Source of the DNA: Calothrix sp. NIES-2100
Lineage (GTDB): Bacteria > Cyanobacteriota > Cyanobacteriia > Cyanobacteriales > Nostocaceae
NCBI RefSeq assembly: GCF_002368195.1
Contig: NZ_AP018178.1
Location: forward strand, 8,258,645 to 8,322,644
Reading direction: 5' to 3'
Length of the DNA: 64,000 nt
In this document: one piece after another, positions 45,565 to 53,874 of the stretch
How positions within the stretch are numbered: the first letter of the stretch is position 1
How the letters are laid out: every line of letters begins with the position of its first letter
The notes under the pieces: generated by a model
Databases searched by the model: none
Told to the model about the DNA's origin: nothing
The model's input: the letters and a program-made list of their open reading frames with translations, nothing else
Position numbers and translations under genes: made by a program

Positions 45565-46263
45565 ATGCTAAATATATCTAATCTTAACGTTTACTATGGT
45601 GAAAGCCATATTCTGCGCAATGTAGATTTGAATGTTCCAAATGGGCAGATGATTTGCCTAATTGGACGCAATGGGGTAGGGAAAACAACCCTACTCAAAA
45701 CAATTATGGGATTACTTAAACCTCGCAGTGGTTCAATTAACTTCAATGGGAATTTAATCAACTCTAAATCACCAGACCAAAGAGCAAAAATGGGAATTGG
45801 TTATGTTCCCCAGGGACGAGAAATTATCCCGCGTTTGACGGTTAAAGAAAATCTGTTATTGGGATTAGAAGCTAGGCAGAAACCAGTGAAAAAAGCTGAA
45901 ATTAATGAGGAGATTTTTAGCTTATTTCCGGTGTTGAAAACCATGTTGTCAAGGATGGGTGGTGATTTAAGTGGTGGACAACAACAACAACTAGCGATCG
46001 CTCGTGCTTTAATGGGACAGCCCCAATTACTCGTATTGGATGAACCAACAGAAGGGATTCAACCCTCAATCATCCTGGAAATTGAAGCCGCAGTCCGCCG
46101 CATCATTGAAACCACAGGCATTTCTGTTTTACTTGTAGAACAACACTTACACTTTGTCCGCCAAGCTGATTATTATTACGCCATGCAAAAAGGTGCTATT
46201 GTTGCCTCAGGTTCCACCGATGAACTTAGTCAGGATGTGATTCAACGATTTTTGGCAGTTTAA
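45565..46263 (+). CDS. urtE: Urea ABC transporter ATPase UrtE
   Basis: Second ATP-binding subunit, LivF-like, 232 aa. Walker A GRNGVGKTT, Q-loop GYVPQGREIIPRLTVKENLL, signature LSGGQQQQLAIARAL, Walker B LLVLDEPTEGIQ, switch His LVEQHLHF. The GREI.PRLTV stretch is typical of UrtE rather than LivF. Last gene of urtABCDE; the ATG is preceded only by CAAATGA heptamers, so its ribosome site is weak. Confidence 0.93.
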   Translation: MLNISNLNVYYGESHILRNVDLNVPNGQMICLIGRNGVGKTTLLKTIMGLLKPRSGSINFNGNLINSKSPDQRAKMGIGYVPQGREIIPRLTVKENLLLGLEARQKPVKKAEINEEIFSLFPVLKTMLSRMGGDLSGGQQQQLAIARALMGQPQLLVLDEPTEGIQPSIILEIEAAVRRIIETTGISVLLVEQHLHFVRQADYYYAMQKGAIVASGSTDELSQDVIQRFLAV

Positions 46264-46479
46264 TTTTATTAGTCAGTTGTCAGTTGTCAGTTGTCAACCG
46301 TCAACACTCAACAGTCATTGGGTAAGAAGAGTTATTAGTTATTTCTCCTCTACCCCCTCTGCATCCTCTGCTCCCAGTCGCAGGTATCGCTAAACTTTTC
46401 AGTATACGGAAAATTGCGATCGCCGCATTAGTTTTCAAAGTTGTAATATTTACGTTCTCTGACATGAGAATACCGTTAA

Positions 46480-46887
46480 ATGGAATATAAGTACGGGAAA
46501 AATCTCATGGCTGACCTAAATGGTACTTGGCTAGGAACCTATTGGCAACAAGGAGTCCCTAGCCGCTTTGAAGCAGTATTCGTTCAAAGTGGCAATGCTC
46601 TTAGTGGCTCTATTTTGGATGACAACTACTTAGGCGAAGCCCAAATTAGCGGCGAAGTAAATGGACGTAGTATTAGTTTTACCAAACGCTATTTAATCAC
46701 CTCCCCCGCCCCCATTAAATACATTGGCACTCTCTCAGAAAATGAAGACTATATCCAGGGACAGTGGAACATCGGGGCGCGCCACTATGGCCCCTGGGAA
46801 GCGCGACGCAGTGGAGATAATCTCATGGCTGAACTCAAAACTCGTATTCAACAGCAAATACCCCAGGCGACGGGATCGGGGGGATGA
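46480..46887 (+). CDS. Hypothetical beta-rich protein (135 aa)
   Basis: Family not recognised. The sequence is beta-rich with repeated short strands (ADLNGTWLGTYWQQGVPSRF, ALSGSILDDNYLGEAQISGE, YIGTLSENEDYIQGQW), resembling a small lipocalin-like or 'DUF-type' beta barrel. It is cytosolic in appearance. The ATG at 46507 (MADLNGTW) is an alternative start and probably the better one by homology-like reasoning. The C-terminus (QATGSGG) runs into a GACAAGG repeat region, so the original stop may have been replaced. Confidence 0.55.
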   Translation: MEYKYGKNLMADLNGTWLGTYWQQGVPSRFEAVFVQSGNALSGSILDDNYLGEAQISGEVNGRSISFTKRYLITSPAPIKYIGTLSENEDYIQGQWNIGARHYGPWEARRSGDNLMAELKTRIQQQIPQATGSGG

Positions 46888-47075
46888 GGAGACAAGGGGA
46901 CAAGGAGAGAAGTCTGAGCGGAGGCTTCCTCCGATCAGAACTTCGGAGGGACAAGGAGGACAAGGGGGACAAATAACTATTGCCCAATGCCCAATGCCTG
47001 GTAGGCTGAGCGAAGTCGTACCCTACGGGAAGCAAGCTACGCGCAGCGTCTCGCAGAGAAGCCCAATTGACAAAA
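46885..47075. repeat. GACAAGG repeats and inverted palindrome modules
   Basis: GACAAGGGGACAAGG units, a TCTGAGCGGAGGCTTCC...AACTTCGGAG module, CCCAATG heptamers and GCTACGCGCAGCGTCTCGCAGAGAAG. The last module is shared with 35860-35885 and 52805-52845. Confidence 0.75.
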
Positions 47076-47088
47076 GAGAGACAATATT

Positions 47089-47727
47089 TTGAGCTTAACT
47101 CTTTATTTCCTTCGTCACGGACAAACAGAATGCAGTCGCAATAATGCCTTTTGCGGTTCGATAGACTCAGAACTCACGCCTGAAGGTTTAGCAATGGCTG
47201 AAGCTTTTGCAACTGCTTACAGTTCTACACCTTGGAAAGCAGTTTATTCTAGTCCGATGCGGCGAACTGTATTGACAGCAGCACCGCTATGTGCAGCGCT
47301 AGATATACAACCAGAACTGCGAGATGGTTTAAGGGAAATTAATTATGGTAAGTGGGAAGGAAAACCACCAGAAGTCATCAGCCAAGAATTTCATGATGAT
47401 TATCTGCGTTGGTCAGCCGACCCTGGATGGTATCCACCAACAGGTGGAGAACTGGCAATTACCATCGCTTATCGGGCAATGCAGGTAATTGAAGAAATCA
47501 AGCACCTTTACAGTAGTGGCAATGTTTTAGTAGTTTCTCACAAAGCAACTATCAGAATTATTCTGTGCAGTCTGTTGGGTATTGATGTGGGACGCTTCCG
47601 CTATCGTATCGGCTGCCCAGTTGCTTCTGTGAGTGTTGTAGAATTCACCTCTCACGGCCCCCTGTTGCGTTCTATGGCAGACCGGACTCATTTAGATGAA
47701 AGCTTGCGTAATTTACCAGGAACTTAG
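47089..47727 (+). CDS. Histidine phosphatase superfamily (phosphoglycerate mutase-like) protein
   Basis: A 212-aa member of the histidine phosphatase superfamily. The catalytic box is LYFLRHGQTECSRNN (R9-H10-G11), the second Arg is in YSSPMRRTVLTA, Glu in LREINYGKWEGK, and the second His in VLVVSHKATIRIILCSLLG. All four active-site residues are present. Family members dephosphorylate small phosphoesters or phosphoproteins; no specific substrate is assigned. The start is a TTG at 47089 with a GAGAGA upstream. Confidence 0.85.
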   Translation: MSLTLYFLRHGQTECSRNNAFCGSIDSELTPEGLAMAEAFATAYSSTPWKAVYSSPMRRTVLTAAPLCAALDIQPELRDGLREINYGKWEGKPPEVISQEFHDDYLRWSADPGWYPPTGGELAITIAYRAMQVIEEIKHLYSSGNVLVVSHKATIRIILCSLLGIDVGRFRYRIGCPVASVSVVEFTSHGPLLRSMADRTHLDESLRNLPGT

Positions 47728-47775
47728 GCAATTTACGTAAAATAATATACAAGTTGCTGTTGGCTGAGCGAAGTC

Positions 47776-47902
47776 GAAGGGCATAATTATGATTGCCCTA
47801 AGCGACACTGTGCCCTAAGCGATACTGTGCCCTGAGCGACACTGTGCCCTGAGCGAAGTCGTTCGCGCTAGCGTCTCCGAAGGAGAAGGGCATAATTATG
47901 AT
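47776..47902. repeat. 17-bp tandem repeat bounded by an 18-bp direct repeat
   Basis: Four copies of TGCCCTAAGCGACACTG-like units (47794-47861) sit between direct copies of GAAGGGCATAATTATGAT (47776-47793 and 47885-47902). It lies in the gap between convergent genes. Confidence 0.8.
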
Positions 47903-47943
47903 ATGTACAATAATATTTTCTCAAAATATCTTTAAATCTTGGC

Positions 47944-48381
47944 TCAATTCTTCTGTTCTTCGTTTTCTGGGGCAGTATATTTACAGAAAACGTTTATACC
48001 AATTTTGACAATATATAAGATTACAATAGTCGCGATCGCCCCGTCAATCGGGATGCCATTTACTGCTGCAACAGTCACCAATGAACCAATAACACTGTTA
48101 AGCAAAGCAGCACTACCAGGATTTTTGGTGTATTCTGTAATTTTGCCCCGTAAACCATCATCCCCGCAAATTTCCGCGCGAATTTCTTCGAGAGTTAGCT
48201 GTAACAGTGATTTACCCTTGCCATAATCGGTTTTACCGAACTTCTCTTGCCAAAGTGCATCAAAACTCGCTTCCAAGTCACCTTTATTTTGTTGCAGAGT
48301 AGTCAGCGCTGATTGTGTTGCGGTATCGCCTTGGAGAATGTGCTGAATTTCTTGGATTTCCGCTGGGGTTAATTGAGTCAT
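47944..48381 (-). CDS. Hypothetical membrane protein (145 aa)
   Basis: Not recognised. The first 60 residues are helical and include LEASFDALWQEKFGKTDYG-type sequence; a Glu-rich helix follows. The C-terminal half carries one or two membrane spans (LLNSVIGSLVTVAAVNGIPI and IATIVILYIVKIGINVF). The N-terminal LTPAEIQEIQHILQGD has the look of a soluble helical domain that could be an effector-associated adaptor, but I cannot assign it. It sits next to a CHAT-STAND gene on the same strand, separated by the 21-bp array. Confidence 0.5.
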   Translation of the reverse strand: MTQLTPAEIQEIQHILQGDTATQSALTTLQQNKGDLEASFDALWQEKFGKTDYGKGKSLLQLTLEEIRAEICGDDGLRGKITEYTKNPGSAALLNSVIGSLVTVAAVNGIPIDGAIATIVILYIVKIGINVFCKYTAPENEEQKN

Positions 48382-48451
48382 GCTAGATTCTGATGCGGGA
48401 TAATTGAAAGGCTGAGGATTAAGTTATCACCAACTGTGAAACATTAAGCCT

Positions 48452-48653
48452 GAATGAGACGATAGTGACCGTTGATCAGACGATAGTCATCGTTGATCAG
48501 ACGAATAGTGACGATTGATCAGACGATAGTCATCGTTGATCAGACGATAGTCATGATTGATCAGACGATAGTGACGGTTGATCAGACGATAGTCATCGTT
48601 GATCAGACGATAGTCATGATTGATCAGACGATAGTCATGGTTGATCAGACGAT
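48452..48653. repeat. 21-bp tandem array with core TGATCAGACGATAGT
   Basis: Nine full or near-full units (48471-48653) plus a half unit (48452-48470). Spacing is 21 bp (two helical turns) except unit 2, which is 22 bp by one extra A. Units alternate in the last bases (CATC, CATG, GACG). Each contains the palindrome TGATCA. The array lies ahead of the minus-strand gene at 47944-48381. Confidence 0.9.
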
Positions 48654-49016
48654 GTTAAGGCTTAATTTTACAAGTTTTTGGGAAAAACTTATGCGATCGC
48701 TTGTAATGCTTCAGCAAAACTTATTTGAGGTGCTGCGAGATACCCATTGTGGGTATGACCGATCAATACTGTTATACACTGTTCTCTCGCATACCCGAAA
48801 TAACGCCCGCAGGCTGGAAGCCTGGGGCTATCGCTACAAAGCCTGCCTTCGCAGGCTGGATTTCTTAGCCCACGTTCGTCGAAGACGTTCCCGAAGGGTA
48901 GGTGGGCTTTGTTCGATTAGCCGCACCCTTCTAGGGTGACGGCGATATTGCGGGATAAGCGAGGAGTATTAACTCTGTTTCACCAGATGTATCCTTCAAG
49001 AAGTCGGGGATCTGAA
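48654..49016. other. Gene-free stretch with palindromic repeats
   Basis: GCCTGCCTTCGCAGGC (a small stem) at about 48840-48856 and an AGCCCAC/GTGGGCT-ended hairpin at 48867-48908. These are typical cyanobacterial mini-palindromes. An ORF running through the tandem array into here (48493-48939) is not credible. Confidence 0.5.
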
Positions 49017-52000
49017 TCAACCTAGCCCATCCCGCGCTTGCCAAATTGCCTCACGCATCTCACCCGCGCACTCTTCACCCGTCGCCTCGCGCCAAATAAC
49101 TTGAAACTGGCTTTCGCCTAACTGCTGGAGCATACGGGCTAAAGTATAGATATAATAAGCAATCAAATCTTGATTATGCTTTAGTTCAATGCCTAAAGCA
49201 CCAATGTAAATTGGCAAAGCCTCAGCGTAATTTTGTTGAGCTTCTAAAGCTCTACCCCATTTACCCAGCGTTAATGAAGCGTTATACCAATCCTGAAACT
49301 GCTGATAAACTTCCCAAGCTTTTTGATAATAGTTAATTGCCACATCAAACTGCCTTTGCTCTTCGGCTACCATGCCCAGTTGTCCATAGACAGTGGCAGC
49401 AGTGTACAAATCCTCAGCATCTTCAAATATCTTCAGCGCCTTGTGGTAGTAATGAATCGCCAGTTCAAACTGCGTCTGCTCTTTGGCTACTGTGCCAAGG
49501 TTGTGATAGATACTTGCCGCACTGTACAAATCCCCGGCATCTTCCAATATCTTCAGTGCCTTGTAGTAGTAACCAACAGCCTCATCAAAATGCAGTTGCT
49601 CAAAAGCGATATTGCCCAGTGTGTGATATTCACGAGCAGCATTGTACAAATCCCTGGCATCTTCAAATATCTTCAGCGCTTTGTGGTAGTAATCAATAGC
49701 TGTAAGGAACTGCCTCTGCTCATAGGCGACATTGCCCAGTTGGTGATATTCACCAGCAGCAGAGTAAAAATCCCCAGCATCTTCTTTTATCTTCAGCGCC
49801 TTGAGGTAGTAATCAATTGCCACATCAAACTGCCTTTGCCGTTGGGCGATTATGCCCAGTTGATGATAAGGAACAGCAATTTTGTCATTCACCGAGGAGT
49901 CATTTAAAGCTATTAATTCATCGAGAATTTCTTGATATATTTTACTCGCACTTGCCAAATCAGCACTTCGCAGTGCCTCATTAGCTTCAATACCCCGCAA
50001 ATACATCCAGAAATTAACAGCATTCTTACCCTTTGCTTTCGCATCTGCCAATTGCATACCAATTTGCTTCAGCGCCCGTTGTTGCAGTGACTTAAATTCG
50101 GGTTTGCGCCCGATGCGCTGATACACCTCTCCCAAGGCATGTAGAATTACTTGTGCATAATTCCATTCTTGTTGCTGTTCGGCTAGACGTAGATTTTGCA
50201 ACAGATTTGGTTCTTCCACTTGCAGCAGAAAAGTTGCTAGTTCTGCGTTGCTAATAAATTGCTTATAGTAAAAATCTCCCTGAAAAGCGTAGACAATAAG
50301 CAACTTTTTTTCCAGTTCGTTAATCACCTCCTCATCTGTCATTGCGAGCGAAGCGAAGCAATCGCCAGATTGTTCGGGATCATGAGATTGCTTCGTTCCA
50401 CTGCGTTCCACTCGCAATGACGCTATGGTGTTTAACTGCTGGCGCAAATACCAAGGTAATGCAGGGTGAATTTTGTAGATAGTCTCATTACCAAAATATT
50501 CAACAATACCTGCGGTGGCGGCTTCATTAAGTAGCTGCAACCAATCAGCTTTTTGCAGGTTCTCCCCAAACACCGCCCGATATGCTTGTCCAAATTCATT
50601 ATCAGGACTTGCTGAAAAACCACTCAGCCAATCAACATTCACCCGTTCCGAAAACAACGCCAAAAACGGTAAGTGTCGCCGCGCCTTTTCTGACAACTTC
50701 GCAAAGGAATAATCCAACGATACCGTAAGCGACTTATCCCTACCTTCGTCCTCCACTCCCTGAAAAGTATCCAACCCCCGCCGCAAAGCCTCAATTAACT
50801 GAGTTGGTGTCTGCGTCTTTAAATGCGGTAACACCACCCGCAATGACAGGGGATGTCCTCCCAGCAATTTCAACAACTCTAAATACTCGGCTGGTAGGTT
50901 CTTTCTCTCCACACCCACGGTTTGCAGAATCTTCGCGGCTAATTCTGCTGCATCCGCTGACGACAACCCCCGCAAGTTGATTAAACTATACCCACAATCT
51001 AGCCAAGGTTCTTCACGGCGACTGGTAATTAATACCCAAGATTTCCCACCCCGCAATTCTTTCACAAACCGCTTCAGCTGATTTCTTTCTTCCCCACTCA
51101 CTAACGGTTCATTCCCCGTCGGGAAACCGTTGACGGGTTCAAAGTTATCCCAAATCAATAAACAAGGATTGGTTTGCAAATATTGTCGCACCACCGCTTG
51201 TTGCTGTTCGCTCATCAATTGGGAAAATCTCTCACCGCCCAACGCCCGCCCAATTTGGTTAATTACCTGACTCAACCCCGCCCCTTGTTCAAAGGAAGTG
51301 AAGAAAATACCGCCTGTGCGTCCTTGGGTATCATCTAACCACCGCGCAAACCCACCGACTAACTCTGTCTTCCCAACGCCGCCCATTCCCTGAACTAACA
51401 CTACATGATTTTGCCGAAATGCTCTCTCTAACCGCAAAATCTCATAATCTCGCCCAATAAAACCATAGGCGCTTTCATCAGGTAAACCTTCCATTTTCAC
51501 CCCCCTTGCTAAGGGGGGCTGGGGGGGATCTGCTTGCGCCATCAAGTCTAAAAAACTCGGCGCTTGCTGCTTGGGAACAAAGGGGGTATAAGGTTCCTGT
51601 TGATATAAAACCGGGACAAGCCAATCTTGTAACGGTAAATTTCCTTTAGGGCTGGGACGCAGTTTCTCAATTGACATCGACTTTCGCCCTACAGCCACGG
51701 CGGTGGCGATACTTCCACCCCGCACCAATTCGCCATACAATCGCCCAATAAAGTGTTTTGCTCCTTCGGCTTGGACGGAATACGCCATCGCCACCACACC
51801 TTTCGCCCCCAATTTCACCAACTGTCCCGCCACTGAGGAAAAGGCTTCTTCCCCTACTCGTCCCGATTTGCAAGCGTTCAACACAAAAATCGGCACGCGA
51901 CAATCAGTCAAATATTGGGCAATTTCCCTGGCGCTGACAGTTTGCTCCTTTCCCTGTTCATCCTCAAAAATTAAAACGCCCTGTGTCTGGTTGTCAAAAT

Positions 52001-52739
52001 TCCCATGTCCATCAAAATGGACGATATGATAAAAACCCTTATTTGCTTGCAATTCCGCCTCAAAGGCTTGCAAACTAGGGGGACGCAACACCTTTAAATT
52101 AACTCGCTGGCGTATCGGTTGCAACGCCGCCAACAAAGGACGAGCAATGGTTTTAAAATTTACGTCTTGCTCATCATAAGGACGGGCAATAACTAATAAT
52201 ATATTGAGTTGGTCATCGGGCATTGCTGGCAACTGTGCCCTAACGCCTTGACTGCTGAGACTGCGATACATCCCCGCCAATGAAGGGGCGAGAAATTGAT
52301 AGTCGGGAGAATACAACAATTCCCAAGGTAAATTTAACACCGTAGCGTTATCGGAAATGATACCCAGTTCGCAGTTATCCAGCCCTTCCCTTGTCGCTTC
52401 CTGAAAAAACTCTCTGGCTTTCTCAGTGCTGCGAAATACTAGCTCAAATAACTCTTGTCCCCAATGCTGTAACTTTTGTTCAATCTTTGCAGCATTATCA
52501 GGGAAAATACCGTAAGGAAATCGGAGATATTCTTCTAAATACCAGCGCAAATCAGTTAAATTATCTTCATCAAAAGGTTGCTGGAATCTGACTTCAGGAG
52601 CAAGGCGCGGGCTTTCATATCCCCGTTGCCAAGAAAGCTGAATTGTTTCACCTTGATGTGTAATCCGCAACCAATTTTTTGCCATGTCTGCTGCGCTGCT
52701 TACTGGTTTATTTGATGCTAGCTTATTCCAGTAATTCAC
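49017..52739 (-). CDS. CHAT-STAND(NACHT-like)-TPR protein with in-frame repeat insertions
   Basis: A 1240-aa conflict-type protein. It has an N-terminal CHAT protease (about 100-380) with H245 in VHFDGHGNF and C290 in FVLNACKSG, a linker, a STAND NTPase with Walker A GMGGVGKTE (451-459) and a SWVLITSRREEPW-type sensor, a helical part, and five or six TPR-like 40-residue units near 960-1180 (YHQLG.iA..Q.qFd.AidYY.KALkI). It should bind a trigger with the TPRs, assemble with ATP, and switch on the protease. Two repeats are translated within it: residues about 404-415 (51500-51518) and 773-800 (50338-50421). The alternative start is the ATG at 52685. Confidence 0.85.
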   Translation of the reverse strand: MNYWNKLASNKPVSSAADMAKNWLRITHQGETIQLSWQRGYESPRLAPEVRFQQPFDEDNLTDLRWYLEEYLRFPYGIFPDNAAKIEQKLQHWGQELFELVFRSTEKAREFFQEATREGLDNCELGIISDNATVLNLPWELLYSPDYQFLAPSLAGMYRSLSSQGVRAQLPAMPDDQLNILLVIARPYDEQDVNFKTIARPLLAALQPIRQRVNLKVLRPPSLQAFEAELQANKGFYHIVHFDGHGNFDNQTQGVLIFEDEQGKEQTVSAREIAQYLTDCRVPIFVLNACKSGRVGEEAFSSVAGQLVKLGAKGVVAMAYSVQAEGAKHFIGRLYGELVRGGSIATAVAVGRKSMSIEKLRPSPKGNLPLQDWLVPVLYQQEPYTPFVPKQQAPSFLDLMAQADPPQPPLARGVKMEGLPDESAYGFIGRDYEILRLERAFRQNHVVLVQGMGGVGKTELVGGFARWLDDTQGRTGGIFFTSFEQGAGLSQVINQIGRALGGERFSQLMSEQQQAVVRQYLQTNPCLLIWDNFEPVNGFPTGNEPLVSGEERNQLKRFVKELRGGKSWVLITSRREEPWLDCGYSLINLRGLSSADAAELAAKILQTVGVERKNLPAEYLELLKLLGGHPLSLRVVLPHLKTQTPTQLIEALRRGLDTFQGVEDEGRDKSLTVSLDYSFAKLSEKARRHLPFLALFSERVNVDWLSGFSASPDNEFGQAYRAVFGENLQKADWLQLLNEAATAGIVEYFGNETIYKIHPALPWYLRQQLNTIASLRVERSGTKQSHDPEQSGDCFASLAMTDEEVINELEKKLLIVYAFQGDFYYKQFISNAELATFLLQVEEPNLLQNLRLAEQQQEWNYAQVILHALGEVYQRIGRKPEFKSLQQRALKQIGMQLADAKAKGKNAVNFWMYLRGIEANEALRSADLASASKIYQEILDELIALNDSSVNDKIAVPYHQLGIIAQRQRQFDVAIDYYLKALKIKEDAGDFYSAAGEYHQLGNVAYEQRQFLTAIDYYHKALKIFEDARDLYNAAREYHTLGNIAFEQLHFDEAVGYYYKALKILEDAGDLYSAASIYHNLGTVAKEQTQFELAIHYYHKALKIFEDAEDLYTAATVYGQLGMVAEEQRQFDVAINYYQKAWEVYQQFQDWYNASLTLGKWGRALEAQQNYAEALPIYIGALGIELKHNQDLIAYYIYTLARMLQQLGESQFQVIWREATGEECAGEMREAIWQARDGLG
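50338..50421. repeat. 84-bp GTCATTGCGAG palindromic repeat inside the CHAT-STAND-TPR gene
   Basis: Ends GTCATTGCGAGCG and CTCGCAATGAC are inverted, with inner GAAGCAATCGC / GATTGCTTCG. Its length of 84 bp is exactly 28 codons, so the gene stays in frame. The ends match the composite element at 35737-36018. Confidence 0.85.
51500..51518. repeat. CCCCCCTTGCTAAGGGGGG palindrome inside the CHAT-STAND-TPR gene
   Basis: A 19-bp stem-loop followed by a G7 run. It encodes part of a Pro-rich linker (DPPQPPLARG) between the CHAT and STAND domains. Confidence 0.7.
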
Positions 52740-52794
52740 GCAGATTGTGGCTGATTCCGTAAGATTTGTGGAAATAGGGAACAGCCACCTTACA

Positions 52795-52860
52795 AATACT
52801 TCGCGTCTTCTCTGCGAGACGCTGCGCGTAGCTTGCTTCTCCGTAGGAGTCTGGGGTTCG
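52795..52860. repeat. Inverted module TTCTCTGCGAGACGCTGCG ... CTTCTCCGTAGG
   Basis: A small repeat sharing GCGTCTCGCAGAGAAG with 46885-47075 and with the composite block at 35737-36018. Confidence 0.7.
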
Positions 52861-52865
52861 TTTTT

Positions 52866-53642
52866 TCACCTAATTAACTGCGCAGTGGAGTTAAAGAACT
52901 GACGACACAATCCGCGTGTAATTAAAATTGTGGTCAGCAAGTTAGCAAAAGCAACCATGAACATCAGTAATATTTCGTAGGAGACAGCATCGGGGGGTGT
53001 GGCTCCAGCTAGTAACTGTCCGGTGGTGATTCCTGGGAGCGCAACCATACCAATGAGCATCATTTGATTTAAGGTGGGAAGTACGCCGGCGCGAATGGCT
53101 TCTTTGCGATATTGGCTAATGGCTTGCTCTGGAGTTGCGCCTAAGCTTAAATGAGTTTCAATTTCTAAATGTGATGAATTGATGGTATTTACCAGCCGTT
53201 CGCCAGCGATCGCAGCTGCATTCATGGCATTACCTAAAACTACCCCAGCTAAGGGAATCAGATACCTGGGTTCGTACCATCTCTCTGGTTGAATAATCAA
53301 AAAAATGCTATAAAGCACTGTCAATGCTGTACTGACAAAAATTGACCCCCACACCCAAGGTAATAACCGGGGCAGTTTTTGGCTGATGCGATTTCGTGAG
53401 ACAATCGCCGTAATCGTCAGCATAATTACTACAATCGCCAACACTGCCCAAACATTGTTTACAGCAAAGATGAAGTCTAAAACGTATCCCAACACAACCA
53501 GTTGCAGAATAGTTCTCCCGGTAGCGACGAGGAAATTAAACTCTAGTCCTAATTTTTCCCAAGCAGATAAACCAACTGCGATCGCCATTAAGCCAATTGC
53601 GATCGCTAAATCAGCCAAATCTAACTTGATTACATCTTGCAT
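52866..53642 (-). CDS. fetB: FetB-like iron export ABC permease (UPF0014)
   Basis: A 258-aa membrane protein of the UPF0014/FetB family, which with an ATPase (FetA) is linked to iron export and iron homeostasis in E. coli. About six membrane spans; diagnostic stretches are GRTILQLVVLGYVLDFIF, PLAGVVLGNAMNAAAIAGER and the loop HLSLGATPEQAISQYRKEAI, then MVALPGITTGQLLAGATPP. GGAGGT lies before the ATG. FetA is not adjacent here, so the partner must be elsewhere, if present. Its actual substrate in cyanobacteria is not established from sequence. Confidence 0.85.
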   Translation of the reverse strand: MQDVIKLDLADLAIAIGLMAIAVGLSAWEKLGLEFNFLVATGRTILQLVVLGYVLDFIFAVNNVWAVLAIVVIMLTITAIVSRNRISQKLPRLLPWVWGSIFVSTALTVLYSIFLIIQPERWYEPRYLIPLAGVVLGNAMNAAAIAGERLVNTINSSHLEIETHLSLGATPEQAISQYRKEAIRAGVLPTLNQMMLIGMVALPGITTGQLLAGATPPDAVSYEILLMFMVAFANLLTTILITRGLCRQFFNSTAQLIR

Positions 53643-53659
53643 TGGTAATTACCTCCAGG

Positions 53660-53805
53660 GGCTAGGGGCTAGGGTATAGGGAGAGAAGGGGGACAAGGGG
53701 GAGCCACTGCGTTGGACGGGTTTCCCGGCTTGAAGCAAGTGGCGTGACAAGGAGGACAAGGAAGATAAATAAGAAATGCCCAATGCCCAATGCCCAATGC
53801 CCAAT
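53660..53805. repeat. GACAAGG / CCCAATG repeats with an inserted inverted segment
   Basis: GGGGGACAAGGGGG units flank a segment at 53706-53748 containing GACGGGTTTCCCGGCTTGA, which is similar, in inverse orientation, to 38730-38762. Four CCCAATG heptamers follow. Confidence 0.7.
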
Positions 53806-53874
53806 GACTATTGACAATCAGCAACAATTGAGCGTTGAAGTGCATCTTTTGTATTTCCAGATCAATAAAAACTC

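Noticed and set aside
48493..48939. 148-aa ORF with IVxxDQT repeats
   Set aside because: It is a translation of the 21-bp tandem array running into a palindromic repeat; no start signal or downstream domain.
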